Part shown: piece by piece, positions 9,206-18,562 of the stretch
How positions within the stretch are numbered: position 1 is the stretch's first letter
How the letters are laid out: each line of letters starts with the position of its first letter
Assembly (NCBI GenBank): GCA_013874835.1
Contig: CP059430.1
Span: 124,001-188,000 of the forward strand
Direction: 5' to 3'
DNA: 64,000 nt
Source: Carnobacteriaceae bacterium zg-84
GTDB lineage: Bacteria > Bacillota > Bacilli > Lactobacillales > Aerococcaceae
Notes under the pieces: generated by a model
Told to the model about the DNA's origin: nothing
Database searches by the model: none
What the model saw: the letters and a program-made list of their open reading frames with translations, nothing else
Made by a program: the position numbers and the translations under genes

Positions 9206-9455
9206 ATAATAAACATATCGGAATAGCGATAATATGTGTTTATCATCAATTATATTTAGTAAAGTTGGGCATAGAAAAAAGAAGAGTATTTTTTACAAGT
9301 AGTTTTAATAAGTTTTTTTATTTTTATAGAAGAAGCTTTTTGTGAAATCTTTTTATTAGAAAATTTTTTATGACAGAGAAAACAACTCTTTTCAGACAAA
9401 TTAATGACTAGTCAAAATTTGGCTATAGATTGTTTTAAAAGGTATAGTATTACTC
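9206..9455. other. Intergenic region upstream of guaC: one dyad, otherwise empty
   Basis: A dyad at 9209-9243 (ATAAACA and TATCG paired with CGATA and TGTTTAT around GAATAG) lies just upstream of the guaC -35 and could be a regulator site. The rest is AT-rich, without convincing ribosome sites or open frames on either strand. Confidence 0.4.
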
Positions 9456-9504
9456 AAAAAGGCTTAAAATCAATTTGTTCAAAATATTGATTTTAAGCCT
9501 TTTT
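9456..9504 (-). terminator. thrC terminator
   Basis: Eighteen-base arms, AAAAAGGCTTAAAATCAA and its exact complement, enclose a 13-nt loop. A T run follows in the minus direction, 26 bp after the thrC stop. Confidence 0.9.
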
Positions 9505-9529
9505 ACTATTTAAAAATTTTAGTATTGCT

Positions 9530-11008
9530 TTATGATAAACAATCAAGTACACTTTGCGCCATTTCTTCAACGGATACTACTTTATGATGGCGAATAGTTG
9601 CTTGTTTCACATCTAAAACAGCTTGTGGTTGAGGGATGTTTGATAAGGTTTCTAATGCATCCACTAATGCCATATCATCGTCTAAATTATCGTGTCTAAA
9701 TGCACTCATGACACTTTTAGGGAATTTATATGGGCTTGCTGTTGAGGCAATAACGACATGTTTGTTATCTCCTGTTTTTTCAGCATACATATCATATACA
9801 AAATCAGACACGGCTGTATGTGGGTCAATCAGATATTTATAGTTATCAAATGTACGCTTAATTTGTGCGGTAATATTGTCTTCTGTTGCAAAATCACCAT
9901 AAAAGGCCGATAAAATATCATTTAAATCAACATGGTACTCACCTTGTTGGCTTAAAGCATGCATTAAATCACGTGTTTTTTGTGTATCTTGTTCTACAGC
10001 ATGATAAATCAATCGCTCTAAATTACTTGAAATCAAAATATCCATAGACGGAGAATTTGTCACATAGAACGGACGGTTTTTGTTGTATGTGCCTGTTGCA
10101 AAAAAGTCGGATAATACATTGTTTTTGTTAGAGGCACAAATAAATGTATCAATCGGTAGACCTATTTGTTTTGCATAGTAGGCAGCTAAAATATTACCAA
10201 AATTACCTGTTGGGACAGATACATTGATTGATTCGCCACAACGAATAACTTTGTTTTTCACTAATTGGGCATAAGCATACACATAATAAGCAACTTGAGG
10301 CATTAAACGACCAATATTGATTGAATTGGCAGATGAAAATTGATAACCAGCTTGATTTACTTTTTCAATCATATCTGTATCAGTAAACATTGCTTTAACA
10401 GCACTTTGTGCATCATCAAAATTACCTGTAATACCAATAACATGAGTGTTATCGCCTTTTTGAGTTAACATTTGTAATTCTTGGATATGGCTCACACCGC
10501 CTTTTGGATAGAACACGATAATTTTTGTGTGAGGTACATCGGCAAAACCTGCCATTGCTGCTTTACCCGTATCTCCAGATGTTGCCGTTAAGATAAGAAT
10601 ATCTTTATGGCTGTCATTTTTTTTAGCAGCTGTGGACATTAAATATGGCAAAATGGATAATGCCATATCTTTAAAGGCGATAGTTTCGCCATGAAATAGT
10701 TCTAAATAATGTTTGTTGCCAAATGATTGAATAGACACGATGTCGTCAATATCAAATTTTGTTGTTGAGTAAGCACTGTTGACACACGCTCTTAATTCAT
10801 CATCTGAAAAATCAGATAAAAAAGCACGTAAGACTAAAAATGCAATTTCTTGATAAGACATATCGGCTAGTGCTTCTAAAGAAACAGGTAGTGTTGGAAA
10901 TGTTTGAGGAACATATAAACCACCGTCTTCAGCAATTCCTTTTAAGATAGCTTGGCTTGCAGATACTTGATTTTTTGCATCTCGTGTACTCTGATAGATG
11001 ATACTCAT
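9530..11008 (-). CDS. thrC: Threonine synthase
   Basis: Converts O-phosphohomoserine to threonine, PLP-dependent. The pyridoxal lysine is K113 in ETIAFKDMA. The N-terminal segment IYQSTRD...GIAEDGGLYVP is that of the long, E. coli-type ThrC, and 492 residues agrees with it. The ATG at 11008 is preferred over an upstream one because AAGGAG precedes it at 7 bp. No hom or thrB is next to it, so it stands apart from the rest of the pathway. It has its own strong terminator. Confidence 0.93.
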   Translation of the reverse strand: MSIIYQSTRDAKNQVSASQAILKGIAEDGGLYVPQTFPTLPVSLEALADMSYQEIAFLVLRAFLSDFSDDELRACVNSAYSTTKFDIDDIVSIQSFGNKHYLELFHGETIAFKDMALSILPYLMSTAAKKNDSHKDILILTATSGDTGKAAMAGFADVPHTKIIVFYPKGGVSHIQELQMLTQKGDNTHVIGITGNFDDAQSAVKAMFTDTDMIEKVNQAGYQFSSANSINIGRLMPQVAYYVYAYAQLVKNKVIRCGESINVSVPTGNFGNILAAYYAKQIGLPIDTFICASNKNNVLSDFFATGTYNKNRPFYVTNSPSMDILISSNLERLIYHAVEQDTQKTRDLMHALSQQGEYHVDLNDILSAFYGDFATEDNITAQIKRTFDNYKYLIDPHTAVSDFVYDMYAEKTGDNKHVVIASTASPYKFPKSVMSAFRHDNLDDDMALVDALETLSNIPQPQAVLDVKQATIRHHKVVSVEEMAQSVLDCLS

Positions 11009-11164
11009 AATAAACTCCTTTATATACATTGTCTTTTGCATTATATCAAGTTTTTAATATATTGGCTATCATATATTTTTAATAAACTTTGTGATACAAT
11101 GTATATATCGTTTACAAGTGGTTTTAAAGAAATTTAAAGGAATTTAAAGAAAGGAGAATAGGAC

Positions 11165-11446
11165 ATGGATTTACCAATGATTACACTATTAAAATATGAA
11201 TACGAAGTATCTCCAGGTGCATTTTTTAATGTTTACACACCATGGATTACAGATCCGACACAAATGAAAACCATCATTATTGATCAAGATCATTATTTCA
11301 CAAAAATGGTCACCATTTATCCGAGTGAAACACATGATTTCTTTATGTATTTAGAACAAGAACCAACCAGAAGTGTGTATCGTACAAACTATCCATTAAA
11401 ACGTATGGAAAATAGTGATTCGTATGAAATTATTTTTGAAGGATAA
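11165..11446 (+). CDS. Small conserved-looking protein of unknown function
   Basis: 93 residues, acidic to neutral, rich in aromatic residues (YEYEVSPGAFFNVYTPWI), with no signal peptide or membrane segment. I recognise no family. It has a strong AAGGAG site before the ATG and sits alone between the divergent thrC promoter region and a bidirectional terminator, which supports a real gene. Confidence 0.7.
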   Translation: MDLPMITLLKYEYEVSPGAFFNVYTPWITDPTQMKTIIIDQDHYFTKMVTIYPSETHDFFMYLEQEPTRSVYRTNYPLKRMENSDSYEIIFEG

Positions 11447-11447
11447 T

Positions 11448-11490
11448 AAAACGGAGGCAATCGGCACTAGAGTTCGATTGTCTCCGTTTT
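11448..11490. terminator. Bidirectional terminator
   Basis: AAAACGGAGGCAATCG pairs with CGATTGTCTCCGTTTT (one G-T). It serves the small plus-strand gene and the convergent ABC-F gene. A near relative with the same ACGGAG...CTCCGT core follows typA at 23731. Confidence 0.9.
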
Positions 11491-11492
11491 GA

Positions 11493-13418
11493 TTAAATAG
11501 GCAAGTCTTCTAAAGTTAGTGCGACAGTTTCCCATTCGTTTAAATAGGTGTCGTATTTCTGACGTTCTTCTTCAAGCTGCGTGTTTAAACGATAAGATTC
11601 TTCGTGATTCGTAAACACATCAGGCGAAGCCAATGATTCTTCAATGTTCCCTATGCGTTCTTGGCAGTCATGCATCTGCTGTTCTAAAGTTTCTAGCTGT
11701 CTTTCCAGCTGACGCTTTTGCTTTTGTTTTTCTTTGCTAAGGGTGTAATCGGATTGTTGAATAGAAACGTTTTTTTCTTGTTCTATGAGAATCTCTTGTT
11801 TTTCTTGAGATTTTTTTTCTATGTAATAATCGTAATCACCTATATATAATGTACTGCCGTTTTTAGACAGTTCTAAAACAGATGTAGCGACACGGTTGAT
11901 AAAATATCTATCGTGAGAGATAAATAATAACGTTCCGTCAAAATCAATCAATGCATTTTCTAGCACTTCTTTACTATCCAAATCAAGATGATTTGTTGGT
12001 TCGTCTAAAATTAAGAAATTATCTTTTTGTAATGCTAATTTTGCTAATAACAAACGTGCCTTTTCGCCACCGCTTAGTGAAGCTACTAGTTTTTTTACAT
12101 CATCTCCACTAAATAAAAAACTCCCTAAAACACTTCTGACATCTTTTTCATTCATTAAGGGATAGTCGTCCCATAATTCAGATAAAACATCTTTTGTCGG
12201 CGTTAGGTGCCGTTGTTCTTGGTCATAGTAGCCGATGCTTACATTTGCACCCACTTTATAATGACCTTTTATTGTTGGTAAAGTACCTAGTAATGTTTTT
12301 AATAGCGTTGTTTTTCCAATACCATTTGGCCCCACAACAGCAATGGCTTGTTGTTTGCGAATGTCTAAGTCAATAGGGTATGCCAGCAAGGTATCTTCAT
12401 ATCCAATACCTAATTGTTCTGCTTGTAAGACAGCATTACCACTTTCTTTTTCTGTTACAAATGTCAATCGTGCTGATTTTTCATCTCCCTTTGGTTTTTC
12501 CAAACGGACCATTTTTTCCAGTTGTTTTCGTCTACTCTGTGCACGTTTCGTTGTTGAGGCACGTACAATATTCTTCGCAATAAAATCTTCTAATTTTTCG
12601 ATTTCTTCTTGTTGTTTTTCGTATTGTTTCCATTCTTGTGCTAAACGCTTATCACGTTCCTCTAAATAGTACGAATAATTTCCTTTATAGTGATGTATTT
12701 GTTTTTGACTTATTTCATAAATTTCTTTGACGACTTTGTCTAAAAAGTATCTGTCGTGAGATACAATCAATAAGGCACCTTGATAGTTTATAAGATATGT
12801 TTCAAGCCACGACAATGTATCAATATCCAAATGGTTCGTAGGTTCATCAAGAATAAGTAAATCGGGTTTTTCCAAAAGTAATTTAGCCAGAGCTAAACGT
12901 GTTTTTTGTCCACCTGATAAATTTCCGATAGATTGATGATAGTCTTTTTCATAAAATTTAAATCCATTTAATACAGATTTTATTGTGGCTTCATATTGGT
13001 ATCCTCCACGATTGTCTAATTCGTGTTGGAGTGTATCGTATTGAGAAAGTGTTTCTTGATACGCTTTTTCATCGTTTAAAATTGCCTCATCACTCAAAGA
13101 GAGTGCTATACGATTTAGTCGGTCTTGTAAAGCAATCACATCATCAAAAACGTGTAACATTTCTTCCCAAATCGTGTTCTCTGTATTTACAGCACTATGT
13201 TGATCTAAGTAGCCGATTTTTAACTGTTTGACCATGCTAATTTGACCACTATCACTTTGTTCAATGCTTGCCAATATTTTTAAAAGTGTCGATTTCCCTG
13301 TTCCATTTCGCCCAACTAATCCAATTCGACTTTGATCTTGAATCGCAATATGAATGTTTTCAAATAAGACATCAGAACCAAAATGGCGGGAGAGTTGCTG
13401 CCCTTGTAATATAATCAT
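11493..13418 (-). CDS. ABC-F ATPase, YdiF/Uup-like translation factor
   Basis: Soluble protein with two ABC domains and no membrane segment. The first has GRNGTGKST near residue 37 and LSGGQKTR; the second has GPNGIGKTT and LSGGEKARLL; each is followed by LDEPTNHLD. A charged linker of about 80 residues separates them, and a C-terminal coiled coil (EKQKQKRQLERQ...) follows, as in YdiF/Uup. ABC-F proteins bind the ribosomal E site and relieve stalls; some give antibiotic protection, but nothing here marks this one as a resistance factor. Length 641 matches B. subtilis YdiF. Confidence 0.9.
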   Translation of the reverse strand: MIILQGQQLSRHFGSDVLFENIHIAIQDQSRIGLVGRNGTGKSTLLKILASIEQSDSGQISMVKQLKIGYLDQHSAVNTENTIWEEMLHVFDDVIALQDRLNRIALSLSDEAILNDEKAYQETLSQYDTLQHELDNRGGYQYEATIKSVLNGFKFYEKDYHQSIGNLSGGQKTRLALAKLLLEKPDLLILDEPTNHLDIDTLSWLETYLINYQGALLIVSHDRYFLDKVVKEIYEISQKQIHHYKGNYSYYLEERDKRLAQEWKQYEKQQEEIEKLEDFIAKNIVRASTTKRAQSRRKQLEKMVRLEKPKGDEKSARLTFVTEKESGNAVLQAEQLGIGYEDTLLAYPIDLDIRKQQAIAVVGPNGIGKTTLLKTLLGTLPTIKGHYKVGANVSIGYYDQEQRHLTPTKDVLSELWDDYPLMNEKDVRSVLGSFLFSGDDVKKLVASLSGGEKARLLLAKLALQKDNFLILDEPTNHLDLDSKEVLENALIDFDGTLLFISHDRYFINRVATSVLELSKNGSTLYIGDYDYYIEKKSQEKQEILIEQEKNVSIQQSDYTLSKEKQKQKRQLERQLETLEQQMHDCQERIGNIEESLASPDVFTNHEESYRLNTQLEEERQKYDTYLNEWETVALTLEDLPI

Positions 13419-13476
13419 AATCGTTTCCTTTTCTAAACTAAATGCGTTATTATGATACCATATTTTTCTAAAAAAG

Positions 13477-13485
13477 TGATATACT
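13477..13485 (+). promoter_or_regulatory. Extended -10 promoter of uppP
   Basis: TG-A-TATACT is an extended -10 with no clear -35, 27 bp before the uppP start. Confidence 0.55.
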
Positions 13486-13511
13486 GTTATCAGATGTGAA
13501 AGGAGATTAGT

Positions 13512-14330
13512 ATGTTAGAAATTATTAAAGTCATTATTTATGGTATTGTTGAAGGTATTACTGAGTGGTTACCGATTAGTAGTACAGGGCATTTGATTTT
13601 ATTACAACAATTTTTACCATTAGATGTACGACCAGACTTTTTTGAGTTATTTAAAGTTGTTATACAATTAGGCGCTATCTTAGCAGTTATGGTTATTTAT
13701 TTCCATAAATTAAATCCTATATCCCCCTCAAAAACACAAGAGGAGAAAAAACAGTCTATTGATTTGTGGATAAAAGTTGCTATTGCGACATTACCGGCTG
13801 TGTTGGTATTTCCACTTGATAATCTTGTTGAAGCTCATTTTATGAATCATGTGACCGTTGCACTCATGCTTATTTTATATGGTATTTTATTTATATGGAT
13901 AGAAAAAAATGCGTCACGCAAAGTGAGCATATCTCAATTAGAAACATTAACGTATAAAACAGCTTTATTTATTGGTATTTCTCAAATTTTAGCCTTGATA
14001 CCAGGGACTTCTCGCTCAGGTGTGACCATTCTAGCAGCTGTTTTATTAGGTACATCACGTTATGTTGCGACAGAATTTTCATTTTTCTTAGGTATTCCTG
14101 CCATGTTTGGTTTAAGTGGATTAAAATTGATAAAATTTTTATTAAAGCATAGTATGTCCCTTGAAGAATTTATGATGCTTTTAGTCGCAATGTTAGTAGC
14201 GTTTGTCGTATCAATGATTGTTATTCAACGTTTAGTAAAATATGTGAAAAAACACAATTTCACAGCATTTGGTAAATATCGTATTGTTCTTGGTTTTGTT
14301 GTGTTATTAGCTAGTTTTTTTGTGAAATAG
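13512..14330 (+). CDS. uppP: Undecaprenyl-diphosphatase
   Basis: Integral membrane phosphatase (BacA/UppP) that recycles undecaprenyl pyrophosphate for cell-wall synthesis and gives bacitracin tolerance. Both family motifs are present: EGITEWLPISSTGH near residues 15-28 and IPGTSRSG near 160, which carry the catalytic Glu and Arg. About eight hydrophobic segments; 272 residues is standard. GAAAGGAG precedes the ATG. It is convergent with the AI-2E permease gene and shares its terminator. Confidence 0.95.
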   Translation: MLEIIKVIIYGIVEGITEWLPISSTGHLILLQQFLPLDVRPDFFELFKVVIQLGAILAVMVIYFHKLNPISPSKTQEEKKQSIDLWIKVAIATLPAVLVFPLDNLVEAHFMNHVTVALMLILYGILFIWIEKNASRKVSISQLETLTYKTALFIGISQILALIPGTSRSGVTILAAVLLGTSRYVATEFSFFLGIPAMFGLSGLKLIKFLLKHSMSLEEFMMLLVAMLVAFVVSMIVIQRLVKYVKKHNFTAFGKYRIVLGFVVLLASFFVK

Positions 14331-14341
14331 CAGTTTTATAC

Positions 14342-14375
14342 AAAAAGAGAGGTTGCAATCGCAACCTCTCTTTTT
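14342..14375. terminator. Bidirectional terminator
   Basis: AAAAAGAGAGGTTGC and GCAACCTCTCTTTTT are perfect 15-bp arms with an AATC tetraloop, between convergent genes. Confidence 0.95.
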
Positions 14376-14379
14376 GTAT

Positions 14380-15525
14380 TTAATAGCCGTCTTCAGTTTC
14401 ACCAAAGTATTTATTGTAACGTTCTTTATATTTTTTAAAGAAAAATCCAAAAATAATACGGATAATCGCATAAAGCGGAATGCCAATAATCATACCTACG
14501 ATACCCATTAAACTACCTGTCCCAATTAAGACAATGATAATCGTTAGTGGGTGCATTTTAAGTGACTTACCAATGATATGTGGCCCTAAAATATTACCGT
14601 CTAAAATTTGAGCAAATCCCCATACAATCAATACTTCAATAAACATTAACCATGAATGGATACAAGCGATAATTATAGCGGGCACTAATGCGATAATAGC
14701 ACCAAGATAAGGAATTAAACTCATGATACCAGATAGTAATGCTAATACGAAAGCGTAATTTAAACCAATGACAGAATAGCCGATGAAATAGTAAATACCC
14801 ACTAAAAAGCTCACGAGTAGACGTCCTTTAATATAAGCACCCACTTGTACATTGATGTCATGTGTTAACTGATTGATTTCTTCTCTTTTTTTCTTTGGAA
14901 AAATACTTAAAAAATGATTTTTAAAGGTTCTACCATCAATCAATAAGAAAAATAGAAAAATCGGGAAAGTCATGAGTGTGAACATGACACTAGATATTGT
15001 TGACAAAATAGATGTAATACCTTGAATGGTTGTGCCTAATGTGCTTACTAACTGTTGTACTAATTCTGTTAAACTATCGTTAAACCAAATCAATGCTTGA
15101 TTGTAATAAGATTGAAATTCTTTTGATGTACTAAATTGTTGAAGTGTTGCAACAAAGTTTTCAATCAATCCGGGTAACGCTTGGGTAAAAGATACGATTT
15201 GCGAAATAATAATTGGGATAGCAAATGCGCAACCAATCACGATGAACGCAAGCATTAAAATAAGAGATATACATGCCCCAATAGCACGAGGTACTTTTAT
15301 TGTTTCTAACCAATCTACTAATGGAATAAACATATAATAAAAAATAACAGCTAGTAGAAAAGGTGTAATGATAGATGTCATTAAAATATTGATTGGACCA
15401 AAAATGAATGAAATTTTAGTTGTAAGATAAATACATAAACATAATAATAAGAGGGATACAAGTGTAAATATTAAGTTTTTCCCCCCTAAAAATCGTATCA
15501 AGGGTGTTTCATCTGAACGTTTCAT
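14380..15525 (-). CDS. AI-2E family membrane permease
   Basis: A 381-residue polytopic protein of the PF01594 family: two N-terminal helix pairs, a long amphipathic extracytoplasmic region (about 115-215), then four or more helices with ILDGNILGPHIIGKSL and the PLYAIIRI end typical of the family. Members include TqsA and sodium/proton antiporters, so the cargo is unknown. The ATG at 15525 has AAAGAGG 7 bp upstream and is preferred over a TTG 30 bp earlier. No terminator separates it from the chorismate mutase gene 70 bp upstream, so it may be in that operon. Confidence 0.85.
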   Translation of the reverse strand: MKRSDETPLIRFLGGKNLIFTLVSLLLLCLCIYLTTKISFIFGPINILMTSIITPFLLAVIFYYMFIPLVDWLETIKVPRAIGACISLILMLAFIVIGCAFAIPIIISQIVSFTQALPGLIENFVATLQQFSTSKEFQSYYNQALIWFNDSLTELVQQLVSTLGTTIQGITSILSTISSVMFTLMTFPIFLFFLLIDGRTFKNHFLSIFPKKKREEINQLTHDINVQVGAYIKGRLLVSFLVGIYYFIGYSVIGLNYAFVLALLSGIMSLIPYLGAIIALVPAIIIACIHSWLMFIEVLIVWGFAQILDGNILGPHIIGKSLKMHPLTIIIVLIGTGSLMGIVGMIIGIPLYAIIRIIFGFFFKKYKERYNKYFGETEDGY

Positions 15526-15595
15526 ATAAAGCCTCTTTTCTACCTTATTTGACAAGCATTATATCATAATTTCATAAAAAATAATATGGTTATAT

Positions 15596-15862
15596 TTACT
15601 CAGATAAATGAATGTTCTGATAATCTTTAGAAACTTTCATCAATGTGCTATACACTTCTTTTAATAAAGGTTTTAATGTATCATTTTCAAGATAAGAGAT
15701 TACTTTTTCAAAAACCATTTGTTCTCTTTTGGCATCAAATACGGGTAGTTGATGCTCCTTTTTTATTGTTGCTACTTCTAAGGCGACTGCCATTCGTTTT
15801 TCAAATAATGCGACTAGCTCTTTATCAATCGCATCAATCTCTTTCCTTTGTTTTTCTAACAT
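15596..15862 (-). CDS. Stand-alone chorismate mutase, AroQ type
   Basis: 88 residues, all helical in pattern, beginning MLEKQRKEIDAIDKELVALFEKRM, the helix-1 signature of AroQ-class chorismate mutases (the I-D-x-I-D...L...R pattern with the active-site Arg/Lys). It converts chorismate to prephenate. The ATG follows AAGGAG by 7 bp and lies 11 bp after the SLC13 transporter stop. It is fused to no prephenate dehydratase or dehydrogenase. Co-transcription with the TrhP-type genes, whose known relatives need prephenate, suggests that it supplies that cofactor rather than Phe/Tyr synthesis. Confidence 0.85.
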   Translation of the reverse strand: MLEKQRKEIDAIDKELVALFEKRMAVALEVATIKKEHQLPVFDAKREQMVFEKVISYLENDTLKPLLKEVYSTLMKVSKDYQNIHLSE

Positions 15863-15873
15863 ATTTAATCTCC

Positions 15874-17301
15874 TTATGATAATATCCATGCTCCTAGTGG
15901 GTAGCCTATTAACACAGCAAGTACAATGCTCCAAAATAATAACCACGTACCAAATAAAAAAGTATCTTTACTTGTTGTCCATCCAGATCCAATGGAAATT
16001 GCAACATAGGGCATTGCAGGAGCTGTTGCGAATGCTAGAGAGGACATGAATCCGATGAAACAGGCTAAAACGCCCATATTGATAGGTAATTGTGCAGATT
16101 GCCAAATGGTTATAGCTAAAGTGGTGACTACTGATACGGTCACTAAATTAGACGTGAAATTTGTCTGAATACCTGCCCATGCGATAAAGAATAAAATCAT
16201 GAACATAGGTGATAAACTTAATACAAATGGTGTCATATAGGTGTTCAGTAAGTCAATAACACCAACTTTAGCATCAGATAATACCGAACCCAATACTAAT
16301 GTGGCACCAACTAAAAACAAACTTTGCCAGTGTACACCTTTAGTTAAAGCATCCGATAAATTTAATAAAGGTTTTCCTTCGATATGTATCATACACATCG
16401 CAATCGTTGCAAGCATTGGTGGCAGTACGATACTGATATATTTCGATACCCCAAAAAATTCCGGTAAAATCCATAGGCTAATCATCATGAAGAATAATAT
16501 GACAATCCATGTTTCACGCTTTGTCTGATTTGGTAAATGCTTTAAAGTATCTAATGTATGAATGGTTTTTGTTGAAAAGGATTGTTTACATAAATGATGT
16601 ACACTTAATAATAAGATGCCATATAGTAAAAGTCCTGTTGGGATAGCCATGCTCATATATTGACTGTTTGTAATAGAAATATGAGTAGCACTTGTGAATA
16701 AACCCATTGCCGTAATGGCAAAAACGTGATTGATAGGTGTCATTGCACATCCAATAGCAATGGTTGAAAATACAGCAATCAATAAATAAGATGCTGCTTT
16801 ATCTTGTTTTTCTAATCCGAATTGTAAACAAATTTCTTCATAAATCGGAAAGACAAACATGAACATAACCGTTGGTGAAATAATACTACTCAATACTAAA
16901 ACACTTGTTAAAAAGGCAAATATAAAACGTGTAGGATGACTTCTTGCGAAGCGGCTCATCAATATTTTGGCAATCACGCGTTTTAAAAATACCGTTTGAT
17001 TGATTGCGTAAGTAGATATAAATGTAAATAGTAAAAAGATAAAGGTACTATTTCCGAATGATTTTTCCAAAATCTGATTTAAGCTAATGGTAGGGACCAA
17101 ACTTAACGACACAATACAAAGTAAACTAGACCAGTCGATACTGACAAATAACCACAAACATAAACTTGCCACAAAAACAGACAGTGCCATAAAACTCGCA
17201 GGTTGAATGCCAAATAATTGCCAGTGATAGTGTGTGTTTATATAACCTAATAAAATAAGGCATAAACTAAAAAAAGTAATGCTTTTTTTTGTGCGTGTCA
17301 T
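15874..17301 (-). CDS. SLC13/DASS-family anion transporter
   Basis: 475 residues with about twelve hydrophobic segments. The SLC13 arrangement is visible as two repeated halves, each with a small-residue turn (SSIISPTVMFMF near 135 and TNFTSNLVTVS near 387) of the SNT-like type that binds sodium and carboxylate. Substrates of the family are di- and tricarboxylates, sulfate and similar anions. AGGAGG lies before the ATG. It is 9 bp after trhP2 and 11 bp before chorismate mutase, so it is translated with them; an aromatic-pathway acid is a possible cargo. Confidence 0.8.
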   Translation of the reverse strand: MTRTKKSITFFSLCLILLGYINTHYHWQLFGIQPASFMALSVFVASLCLWLFVSIDWSSLLCIVSLSLVPTISLNQILEKSFGNSTFIFLLFTFISTYAINQTVFLKRVIAKILMSRFARSHPTRFIFAFLTSVLVLSSIISPTVMFMFVFPIYEEICLQFGLEKQDKAASYLLIAVFSTIAIGCAMTPINHVFAITAMGLFTSATHISITNSQYMSMAIPTGLLLYGILLLSVHHLCKQSFSTKTIHTLDTLKHLPNQTKRETWIVILFFMMISLWILPEFFGVSKYISIVLPPMLATIAMCMIHIEGKPLLNLSDALTKGVHWQSLFLVGATLVLGSVLSDAKVGVIDLLNTYMTPFVLSLSPMFMILFFIAWAGIQTNFTSNLVTVSVVTTLAITIWQSAQLPINMGVLACFIGFMSSLAFATAPAMPYVAISIGSGWTTSKDTFLFGTWLLFWSIVLAVLIGYPLGAWILS

Positions 17302-17310
17302 ACGTACCTC

Positions 17311-18549
17311 CTATTTTTGCTTACGAATCATATCCATAGGTTTGACAGGACGGTTTGTTTTGATTTTGCAAATCATCATAGCGTTTGGTGCAACAGTAAT
17401 GTCTTCGTCGTATTCATTCCATAATTGTGTTAATTCTTGTTCAAAGTGACGCATGCCTGGGCCGTAGAACTCGATTTTATCGCCTACTTTAAAGTTATTA
17501 CGTTGTTGAATCGTTGCGATTTGTGTATCCTCGTCATACGCTAATACTTGCCCGATAAAACTATATGCAGGAATTTGACGACGTTCCCCGAATAACTGTT
17601 CATTTTCAGTCGGTACATGATAATAAAAGCCTGTTGCCAATTCACGTTGGGCTGTTTTCCATAGTTCATCTACCCATTCTTGTTTCACTTCGTAATGATC
17701 AGGGTCTTCACAATAACTATCTACAGCAGCTCTGTAAACATTACATACAGTAGATACATAATGAATAGATTTCATACGTCCTTCAATTTTCAAACTGTCT
17801 ACGCCTGCATTTACTAAGTCTGGAATATGATAAATCATAGACATATCCACAGCACTCATTGAAAAAGGTTCGTCAACACCGTCATGCCCATTTCCAATAT
17901 GATGTGTCTGTCCTGTTGTGTCAATGTCGTATAAACCGTATTTCCAACGACATGATTGACAACAACCACCACGGTTAGCGTCACGTTGTGCCATGTGATT
18001 AGATAGTACGCAACGACCTGAATAGGAAATACACATTGCGCCGTGGATAAAGGCTTCAATTTCTACATCTACTTTTTCTTGCATTTCAAAAATTTCTTCC
18101 ATAGACACTTCACGTGCTAAAACGACACGCTCTAAACCTTCGTCTTTCCAAAAATTTAAATTTTCATAATTCGCAGCAGAGGCTTGAGTAGATAAGTGAA
18201 TAGGTAAACCAGGAGCATTCATCACACAAATATCCATCAATGCTACGTCGGATACAATTACAGCATCAACACCAATATCTCGAATCGTTTTGAAAAATTC
18301 TCCTGCACCTTCTTCGTCGCCTTCATGAGTAACCATATTGGCAGCGACATATACTTTTGCACCATGTTCATGTGCAAAAGCAACACCTTCTGCGATTTCA
18401 TCATAACCAAAGTTTCCTGCACGACTACGTAAACCGTAAGCTTCTCCACCAATGAAGCAAGCATCTGCTCCGTATAAAACAGCTGTTTTTAGTTTTTCCA
18501 GTGTACCGGCAGGTGCTAGTACTTCTGGTTTTTTTAATATTTTTGTCAT
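17311..18549 (-). CDS. trhP2: U32-family tRNA hydroxylation protein, TrhP2/YrrO type
   Basis: A 412-residue peptidase-U32-family protein. Such proteins are not proven peptidases; the E. coli and B. subtilis members (TrhP, YrrN/YrrO) make 5-hydroxyuridine at tRNA position 34 using prephenate. Four cysteines likely to hold an iron-sulfur cluster are visible in AMCISYSGRCVLS and GGCCQSCRW (about residues 170-200). The U32 signature EAFIHGAMCISYSGRC is present. The C-terminal beta domain is the one that distinguishes YrrO from the shorter YrrN. It follows trhP1 by 13 bp, as in B. subtilis. Confidence 0.88.
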   Translation of the reverse strand: MTKILKKPEVLAPAGTLEKLKTAVLYGADACFIGGEAYGLRSRAGNFGYDEIAEGVAFAHEHGAKVYVAANMVTHEGDEEGAGEFFKTIRDIGVDAVIVSDVALMDICVMNAPGLPIHLSTQASAANYENLNFWKDEGLERVVLAREVSMEEIFEMQEKVDVEIEAFIHGAMCISYSGRCVLSNHMAQRDANRGGCCQSCRWKYGLYDIDTTGQTHHIGNGHDGVDEPFSMSAVDMSMIYHIPDLVNAGVDSLKIEGRMKSIHYVSTVCNVYRAAVDSYCEDPDHYEVKQEWVDELWKTAQRELATGFYYHVPTENEQLFGERRQIPAYSFIGQVLAYDEDTQIATIQQRNNFKVGDKIEFYGPGMRHFEQELTQLWNEYDEDITVAPNAMMICKIKTNRPVKPMDMIRKQK

Positions 18550-18562
18550 CTATGTCACCTCG

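Noticed and set aside
9163-9345. 60-residue frame upstream of guaC
   Set aside because: No ribosome site, and it overlaps the guaC promoter and leader.
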